Shown here: positions 57,268 through 64,000 of the stretch, piece after piece
Position numbering within the stretch: the first letter of the stretch is position 1
How the letters are laid out: each line of letters starts with the position of its first letter
NCBI GenBank assembly: GCA_018806985.1
Contig: JADANN010000075.1
Location: forward strand, 1-64,000
Length of the DNA stretch: 64,000 bases
Direction of reading: 5' to 3'
Source of the DNA: Angiostrongylus vasorum
Taxonomy: Eukaryota; Nematoda; Chromadorea; Rhabditida; Metastrongylidae
Translations under genes and position numbers: made by a program
Notes under the pieces: generated by a model
Told to the model about the DNA's origin: nothing
Seen by the model: only the letters and a program-made list of their open reading frames with translations
The model's database searches: none

Positions 57268-57640
57268 AGTTGAATGGACATTTCTCACTGGTTGTTCGGA
57301 CCCCAGCATAATCTTCATTTATCGGAGATTTACTGGTTAAACCATTGTGGTTCCCTGGAATCCCAAGGTCAGCCTGGCGAAAGCTTGCCCCAGGTCTACA
57401 CCACTGCAGGCATTCGCATCGTTTGTGGATCAGAGGGACATTTGCCACCATACGACTTTGATGCCAGGACGGTGGTGGCTCTTGGTATTGGTTTACTCTT
57501 AGCCAGGCTTCTGATGGAAATGGCCGACTCCTTCTCAGCTTGGGAGACCCTGCCATGGGGATGAATCCCCCAGCACATCGCAGGCCGATACCCAGGAACA
57601 CCTCACAGCAACGATGAGGCGATAAACCGTTGGGAGGCAT
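57268..57640 (+). repeat. Repeat D, near full length
   Basis: TGGACATTTCTCACTGGTTG through CAACGATGAGGCGATAAACC and CGTTGGGAGG, with the ACGGTGGTGGCTCTTGG block. Confidence 0.8.
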
Positions 57641-57905
57641 AAATTATAGAAGATCCAATAAAAGTTATTGGCTATTAAACAACTACAATAAACGCTTTTG
57701 CTTCAATCGAACGTCAAGCTTTTTTTCGACGAAGTGTACGTTAGATGAAGCGGAGTCTCATACTCAATCGACTCTGAATACTTCCCGACTTTGACCTTTT
57801 CCAACAACAACGCACTCATAGTCTATCAATTTCCAGTCCTATTGAAGAGGATAGGAATTACCAACTTACGGGCTTCGAAAAGTGGACAGGTGAGGCAATA
57901 CTTAC

Positions 57906-58035
57906 CAACATCGTACATCATTCTTTTTTCACTTTTTCTGTCGTCATGATTTTCCGCAATCAGGACTTCGTACTGTGACAAATCACACAAAATGCACAAT
58001 AAATCACTAGAGTCCTCTTTTTTCAGATGCTCCAT
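57906..58035 (-). CDS. Candidate first or internal exon, unknown protein
   Basis: ATG at 58035 just after TTAATCAAG; 43 codons plus one base to a strong GTAAGT donor (phase 1). Reads MEHLKKEDSSDLLCILCDLS then YEVLIAENHDDRKSEKRMM, with a C..C pair. The frame stays open upstream to ~58115 (CVPCKEKNDDAMG), so the exon may start earlier. The next exon to the left was not found; repeat D begins 266 bp away. Confidence 0.4.
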
Positions 58036-58170
58036 CTTGATTAATTGAGGCGAGACACCCATTGCGTCATCGTTTTTTTCTTTACAGGGCACACATTCCG
58101 AGATGTAATGTTGACCTTTCGAATGTGGAGCTCACCATCCATCTTCCTTAAAGCGATGAGTCAAGAATCA

Positions 58171-58560
58171 GAGGCGAATTTCTCGGTGTCTCTGATGAAG
58201 TTCCGTTTATGCCTATTAAATTCGTGTTAATTTAAAGTCGTTGATGACAACCGCATTCTGTAAGCGGGAAGTGAGTTTCTCGGAGTCTTGGAAGAAATCA
58301 TTACGAATATCAGGTTTTTGAAGTCGTTTATGACGATGGCATTCCATCAATGTGAGGTGAACTCCTCAATATTTCCGATGAAACCATTTTATCCACGTAT
58401 ATCAGATTTCTAGACATCGACAGTTGCTGACGACGATGTGATTCCTTGAGCTGGAGGCGAATTCCTCGGTATTTCTAACGAACTTCTTCCATAAACATCT
58501 ATCAGATGCTCCTTCATTAAAGTCGTTAGTGGCGATAGTATAACGCCAGTCCGTAAAGAA
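58171..58560. repeat. Four-unit diverged tandem repeat (~86-100 bp)
   Basis: Units start at about 58171, 58268, 58354 and 58454 with GAGGCGAATTTCTCGG-like openings and GTCGTT...GATG blocks. Units differ at ~30-40% of positions. On the minus strand they give a repeated DIR..FF...EEF.S.L.N-like pattern broken by stops, so this is an old coding repeat or a minisatellite. Confidence 0.6.
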
Positions 58561-59154
58561 AATAAACAATATTCCCAGCTTTTTTCTTGGCTTCAGAGCA
58601 ACGTTTCTATTCCGCATTTTTTTCCTCGTTTTCAGAGTAGAAGTCCTTAGACTGCAAAAGGTAATGCCCCCTGTATTACGAAATTTGGAAGCCTTCAATC
58701 AGTGGAGTCCAGCAACTTCTCTGTAGTTATGTTGAGGCCGTCTAAAATTTTGAGAGAGAAAGGCACTTATGCCATGTCGGTCTTGATGTCGAAATACCAG
58801 GAATAATTTTCACGACTCTTCCTTGACAGCCGAACGGTTTCATGGTTAGCTTATCAGTTTCTTCCTGAATGTACATAAGGCAAATATTTCCGGAACTGGG
58901 GCACTGGTACCACTAAAGGAATCGGATCACTCGGTTCACGGATAAATGCTTGTCTAGAGGTAAATAACATAATATTACTCAGTAACCTAATAATCAACAT
59001 TTATGAAAAAATGTAAAATTATTTCAAGATGTAAATTCACTTTACAAAACGTATAGTTTTCACGAAAGGGCTTGTTAAAAACTATTGATGAGACTATTGT
59101 AACTCACTGTTACATTCAATATATACATTAATTTACTTGTAAATAGGTAATCCC
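58561..59154. other. Unannotated spacer
   Basis: Minus frame to 58698 is an extension of the tandem-repeat frame. No recognised repeat otherwise. Confidence 0.4.
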
Positions 59155-59440
59155 TCTAGTTAAATGGGGGCGTTTAGAACAATGCCTACAAATACCCTGC
59201 AATATGCATGTGCTTCTTGGCTCAATCCTGTGGTCTGGGTAAAATAAACCCACATCTTTCTGGGCTCGTCGAATTGGTGCTATACCTGTCCGGAAGCACA
59301 AAACACTAACTTGATACATTGGTAGGGCAACACAGGTTACTGTTAAGGTCAAACATGCGTCCGATCACCTCTGGGATGCCATGAATGGAATCGAATGTAC
59401 GGTGCATCCCTTACAGAATGATTGACGTAGCTTTTTTACG
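59155..59440 (+). repeat. SINE-A, diverged
   Basis: GGGGGCGTTTAGAACAATGC head, GGCTCAATCCTGTGG B box region, CATTGGTAGGGCAACACAGG and GTACGGTGCATCCCTTAC blocks. Confidence 0.65.
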
Positions 59441-59689
59441 CTTTCACTCCAGCTGCGCCACAATTTATGGTTAGGAGCCTCGGCCTTGTTATTCTAATTG
59501 ATAAAGTGTTCAACATTTCCATCCACAAGACCAATCATGGGTGAACCTGTATTACAACCTGGTCCGGAAGGCTCCCCTTATGACTACATTCTCGACGACA
59601 TGACATTAAAATACAAAACATCACATACCATCATAGTACTCCCTGGCTAGACTCCGTACCAGGACAACCAAGCTTTCCGTCCCACCGAT

Positions 59690-59960
59690 GTAAAGTTGGT
59701 ACCAAACATATCTGGGAATCTCCCTCTACTCCATAAAGGTTAGTGACTGCCTTTGAACACCTGCAAAAACCCCAGCACGACTATCCCGGGATCACAAGGA
59801 GAACTAGCGCGATCAACATTTAACAATACTCATAAATCAAATGAAAAGTCCTGAAACAGTATCCTAATCAATACGCTTATTCGAGGAACTGCATGGATGA
59901 TGGATGAGAAGAAACGAACAGAGAGCGAGAACTGCCTCAATCCGTAATATGTGATATCTA
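59690..59960 (+). repeat. SINE-C, diverged 3' part
   Basis: AAGTTGGTACCAAACATATC block, AAGGAGAACTAGCGCG and GATGGATGAGAAGAAACG follow the family order. Confidence 0.5.
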
Positions 59961-60009
59961 GCCAAGTAAAAAAGCACTATAAATTCGTCGTTTTCTTTCT
60001 CAGTAATCG

Positions 60010-60335
60010 CTAGGTGCGGATCCCAGCACTTCCTGCATTCGATTCGCTTTCCTCGCATTCATCGTCCACGAATGCCTTCGAGCCGTTGTTCGAGTGCTCC
60101 TTGAAGATTGTTGTTTCCTTTATAAATGTAGTTAAATGCTCGTTCAGTCGATATTCTCCTTGAAATTGTAGGATAACTGTGACAGGACGCTCCTACTTGT
60201 ATTGCGGAGAATGCACTATTGCCAGACAAGTCTGCTGCCAATCTCCCAACACTGACAGGCTTGGTGAACCCAGAATAGAATCGAGTCACCACTAAACTCG
60301 CGATGAACAGCATTACTGCCACCGTGATACCCATC
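60010..60335 (-). repeat. SINE-C copy
   Basis: Antisense: GTGCGGATCCCAGCACTTCC terminus, CCAGACAAGTCTGCTGCCAA block and CAGAATAGAATCGAGTCACC head. It faces the 59690 copy. Confidence 0.7.
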
Positions 60336-60354
60336 ATCCAATTATAATATAATC

Positions 60355-60640
60355 AATGCAAAGTGTGTAGTATAAGAGCTTGGACGATCATCAATCCTTG
60401 ACGTATGTGCCATTTCGATCCCGTTAAGCATTGAAGAAGTGATTGAAAGCTCATCTGACCTATACAATCGCCTATCCATGTATCAAATCAGTGCTTCTAA
60501 CTTCTCATAGAAGTCTGGTAGCAGGGTTTTCAACCCTGCAAATATAAAGCGCTTGGTGAGTTCGAGGTGGCGATCGAACGTTGACGGATCTGATGTGTAT
60601 TGCAGGGTATTTCTAACCACTGCGCCACGTGCGATGAAAG
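60355..60640 (-). repeat. SINE-A, diverged
   Basis: AGAGCTTGGACGATCATCAA tail side, GTATCAAATCAGTGCTTC and head TCTAACCACTGCGCCACGTG. Confidence 0.65.
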
Positions 60641-61142
60641 CTGTACAAAGTTTCGACAAGTGAACTATTTTAAAAGGACGAAGAACAAAAAACAGAGATT
60701 CTTTGTTCCTTACGAAGTGCAAGAAGACCCAACGACCACGCGGAGACCAACCACGTGAACAACGTTGGCCGCGTCCCAATTGGACGTCACGGAAGCAGGT
60801 CGGTCTGCAGGACGAAGGTCACGTCGCCAAAAGAACGAAAGCAAAAATGAACTTCACCTGCATTAATATCTGCATCGTTCTAGTTTCCCACTGTTGCGTT
60901 AATATTTTTCTTTCTATACCTTCTTATTGTCTCTAATTTTTGCTAATTATACTTTTTACAACAATCATTCGTTTTAGTTCAATCTCTTCAAAAATTCGTT
61001 ATGTATTCCAGTTTTTCTTAAAATTGTGGTTGTGAGCGTTTCTGTGAAGTTAAATAAAGTTCACACATAATAAAATAATAAAGTTTACTATACATAGTGA
61101 TTGCCATAGTGCACAAATATAGTTGCCATAGTGCTTAGACGG
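60641..61142. other. Spacer with possible last exon
   Basis: A plus frame ending at TGA 60848 (VNNVGRVPIGRHGSRSV then CRTKVTSPKERKQK) looks protein-like and is followed by AATAAA at 61053. No clear acceptor, and another frame is open too. Confidence 0.25.
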
Positions 61143-61418
61143 GCGCGTGTGGCGCAGTGGTTGGAGGTGCCACTGCGACACACACGTGGAGTCGATCTCC
61201 GCGCCCATGGCCCACCAAGCCTTCCGTCCCTCCGGGGTCGGTAAATTGGTACCAGATGAGTATAGCAGCACTGGCTCGATACATCGGTAGGCCACCGCGA
61301 GTCAATATAAAGGCCAGATATGCATTCAATCACCTCCAACGATACTTAATGAAGTCGAATGCATGGCGCATCCCTCAGGGATTGATCAACGCCGAGAGCT
61401 TTATCCTTTACCCTTTAT
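61143..61418 (+). repeat. SINE-A, full length
   Basis: Best-preserved copy: A box TGGCGCAGTGG, B-box region GTCGATCTCC, GCTCGATACATCGGTAGGCC middle, TTTATCCTTTACCC tail. A 14-bp deletion removes part of the CTTGTCTGG block. Confidence 0.9.
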
Positions 61419-61433
61419 AGTGATTAAACAACG

Positions 61434-61486
61434 GCGCGTGTGGCGCAATAATCGGAGGCGCCCTGCAACGCACACGTGAAATCGAT
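61434..61486 (+). repeat. SINE-A, isolated tRNA-like head
   Basis: GCGCGTGTGGCGCAATAATC through CACACGTGAAATCGATG only; the body is missing. It sits 15 bp after the full copy in the same orientation. Confidence 0.8.
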
Positions 61487-62267
61487 GCTAGTTTTTTGAT
61501 TATTTTATCAATCACTCAACTAAAGTTAAATTATACTTAAATTGTAAGCTTATGAATAGAAGAGAATACAATACGCAGTTAATTAAAATAGAAAAAAATT
61601 AAAAACATCTTTTGTACGCCTTAAGGACCCTACATTCTGAAGAATCATGCCATCTCTCGGCTTCAGTTTAACTCTGCATTTTGCTAGCCCGGCGGGACGT
61701 TAATCCCTTGAGGTCCTGCCAGACTGACTAGAACCAGAATGTCACCACGTCGTGATGCGTCGTGCTTTGTGGAAAAGGAGGTATGCGTGCTTCAATTTGA
61801 GCCTTCTACCAGGATGCTGGTGATTTAAAACTCTGACTTATCTCTAAATAAGCTTCTGGATAGAAATGTAGAGGAAAAATCAGTCCGGAATGAAGAATTA
61901 GGAAGAATAAGGAGAGCCATGGCCATTATTACAGCAACAATGAATAATGTTCTCAGCATTGTTCAGATTTATTCGATAAGAGATGACCTGGGTGCTTTTT
62001 CACAATTTCTCGTCGCCTTATTCTAATACTAATGAAGGTGCTATTAACGGGAAAGAAATTTATCAAATGAAAAGGAGGAAGCAAAGTAGTTGTCGAAAGG
62101 CGAGAGAACTCGTAGCATTAGGTAAAAAATGTGACCAAGAATGTGATTTCCTATCGATAAAACATCTTAGATAGTTTTCATTGTCATTGGTAATGACACG
62201 GCGAAAGACATTAATGTTTACGTTTTTTTGCTTTGCTGCCTACTACAATTTTCACGTCAGGGTATTA
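61487..62267. other. Unannotated spacer
   Basis: 61640-61810 (TGCTAGCCCGGCGGGACG...ACCAGGATGCTGG) may be a very old repeat D copy. A short plus frame 61983-62174 is unsupported. Confidence 0.35.
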
Positions 62268-62385
62268 TGCGAAATCAACCACAACGATGCTGAGATATTT
62301 GCAAAACTTGGACCGTGGGCCAGATCGACCCACGATTTCCCTTTCCGGGTCTCGCGCATTACACACTGTTATACGGAAGCCCTGA
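62268..62385 (-). repeat. SINE-B copy
   Basis: Antisense: CAACCACAACGATGCTGAGA tail, CAGATCGACCCACG B box and CGCATTACACACTG head. Confidence 0.75.
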
Positions 62386-62589
62386 TTTTGACTTCACATT
62401 GAAGTAGCCATAAGCACACAAGGAACAAAAACACCACTTAGTAAAACTCAATAGAACGTAGCTGGGGAAAAAGCAGTGTATACTTGAATACATGGCCACG
62501 ATAGATCTTTCAACTGCTAGAAATTGTATTTGATCAGAAAACCTCTGTGAATTGAGTGCTTTGAAACGAATTTTTGAGAGCTTTTTGGT

Positions 62590-63110
62590 TCATGTGGCCA
62601 GAATTTTTAGCAGCCTCTCCGTACTCGCCCTACCCAACGCTGCGAAATTGGGGGCTCTTTCGGGGTCAGGGGAATGAGGCCCGTTTTTTTTTTTACTGTA
62701 CTTAGCATTTTGATACCCACGTATAGCTTGCTGGGCTCTGAACGTGGGGGCTGGGTATGCTCACGGGTAACTTGTCAGGCTCTCCCACAGTGGTCATGGA
62801 GCTTACTTGTTGGAGGCAACTCCTAATCGCCTACCATATACTTCCCTGTTACTTGAATTGCAGGCTTTTGTCCGAATTAACTTGTAGAATACAATCCGCA
62901 TAAGCGAGAACGCACCCACACACGCATGCATGAATACTCCTAGCAAATACACAAAAATATGTGCCAAATCGGCACATCAGAAACAGGGAGTTCATCCCTT
63001 GAATCCAACCGCGTCTCAGGGAAGCAAGGGTCGCTTTTGGTCCGCGACTAACCCCCTATCCACCACCTGGGGACGCGCCACGTAGCCTTGCGACTAACCG
63101 GCTCGAGATC
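62590..63110 (-). mobile_element. RTE 5' untranslated region, inverted relative to its 3' part
   Basis: Aligns in order with 23080-23530, the 5' leader of the RTE at 20560-23530 (shared TTTCGGGGTCAGGG, AACTCCTAATCG, ATCCGCATAAGCGAGA and TCATCCCTTGAATCC blocks). Minus orientation, abutting an RTE 3' part in plus orientation. Confidence 0.7.
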
Positions 63111-63117
63111 CCTCATA

Positions 63118-63720
63118 TGAGAGAGAGAACGGATTGGTTTCATATGCCCCATTCCCGCTCAACGGAACGAATATCTCCGAATGCTCCAGTTGTGTCTATC
63201 TAGGTTGGGAAATCAAGATGATGAACGACTTAGCTCCAGAGCTGAGCAGAGGGAAAGAACCGGCTCGGGGAGCTTTTAAGAGCAGCGAGGATGTAGTGAA
63301 GAGAACAAAGAAAACCCGACTCCGTTCACACCTTTTCAACTCAACGGTACTTCCTGCCCTAACGTATGCGTCAGAAACGTGGTCGCTGCAGCTCCGACCA
63401 GCGTCAACGATCAAAAATCAAGGATGTCTTGCTGCGCGCCAAATAGTCGAAGATAAGATGGGCCGGACACGTAATGCGTGTGAATGACAACCGATGGACA
63501 AGAGCCGTTCGTGACTGGATTCCTCGGGATGTCAAACGTACTGCATCGACCCGATGGTCAGAGTTCTTCACGAAGAGCCTAGAAGAAAAATATGATGCTC
63601 GACGAGTCCCTAGAGCGAGCAGAACCCATTGGGTAACTCTTGCTTGCGACAAGGAAAAATGGAAGGTTTACTGGCGCCCGCTCGAGTCACCCGACGATCA
63701 ACGGGACTGCAGGTGATACA
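63118..63720 (+). pseudogene. RTE reverse-transcriptase C-terminus
   Basis: Reads GTNISECSSCVYLGWEIKMM, TVLPALTYASETWSL, then after a frameshift and internal deletion NDNRWTRAVRDWIPRDVKRT and RVPRASRTHWVTLACDKEKW to a stop at ~63716. Better preserved than the 20666 copy. The catalytic FADD region is absent. Confidence 0.8.
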
Positions 63721-64000
63721 GGTGACAGGTGGCCAGAATTCCTTGAGATATTGAAGTGCTTACGAAATGTACTCTAGAAAGCAGTGCTGTAAGCTCAAAG
63801 TAGAAGAATTGGTTTATAAACCGTTTAAATCGTGAAAATTTCACGCGTTAGTGCTGAGTGAGCCACGCTTGATCATTCGATTGTAATATCTGACATCCGA
63901 ATATCAGCAAATGGAGTGTCAGCTGAGATTGCAAAATAGTAATGAAGCTGTTGGAACTTAAACGACAGGCGTAGTTGTTATTTCATTGCAGCTCGCTCTT
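63721..64000. other. Unannotated window end
   Basis: Presumably RTE 3' UTR and flank; nothing recognised. Confidence 0.3.

Noticed and set aside
28145..61486. SINE-A heads as functional tRNA genes
   Set aside because: They carry A- and B-box-like motifs but do not form a plausible anticodon arm or acceptor stem, and they continue into the repeat body.
1..64000. CRISPR array, phage or bacterial operon
   Set aside because: No evenly spaced short repeats with unique spacers, no ribosome-binding-site-led gene runs; everything points to an animal nuclear genome.

Overview
This is transposon-dense nuclear DNA from a nematode, most likely a strongylid or hookworm-like parasite. Four things point that way: RTE-type non-LTR retrotransposons of nematode flavour, inverted interstitial TTAGGC (nematode telomere) repeats, short phase-consistent introns with TTTCAG-like acceptors, and a likely SL trans-splice acceptor just before an ATG. 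There are no operon-like bacterial genes, rRNAs or ordinary tRNA genes. Most of the 64 kb is repeats; host genes are split into small exons separated by repeat-filled introns, so open-reading-frame length alone finds almost none of them.

Two host genes can be assembled with good support, and they converge. (1) 32208-45790 (+): a secreted protein with a signal peptide and three repeated two-exon cysteine modules that resemble the MIG-18-like fibronectin type I domain of nematodes. Its introns have absorbed SINEs, an RTE copy and a Penelope remnant. Exon 3 carries a one-base excess in an A7 run. (2) 46121-47426 (-): a five-exon, 214-residue SH2-domain protein whose SH2 lacks the invariant phosphotyrosine-binding arginine. 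Further minus-strand exons lie immediately upstream (47595-48240) and may be a second gene in an SL2-type operon. Weaker isolated exon candidates lie at 8973-9130 (+), 16075-16155 (-), 17639-17807 (-) and 57906-58035 (-).

Mobile DNA: one nearly complete Penelope-like element (11601-14974) with RT and GIY-YIG domains and inverted terminal repeats carrying hammerhead-ribozyme-like motifs; several smaller inverted-pair Penelope derivatives (18.0, 18.8-19.6, 39.4-39.7, 48.4-49.6 kb); RTE copies or fragments at 20.6-23.5 (-), 28.9-30.3 (+), 37.6-38.4 (-) and 62.6-63.7 kb (5' part inverted), plus a related RT fragment at 40.5-41.2 (-). There are three tRNA-derived SINE-like families (called here A, B, C) and a ~380-bp repeat family (D). 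Layout: 0-11.6 kb, repeats plus possible exons; 11.6-15 kb, Penelope; 15-23.5 kb, SINEs, Penelope debris and RTE; 23.5-32 kb, mostly repeats; 32-48 kb, the two convergent genes; 48-64 kb, Penelope pair, telomeric palindrome, diverged tandem repeat and RTE debris.

Family letters and all similarity statements are from reading this window only; no database was searched.
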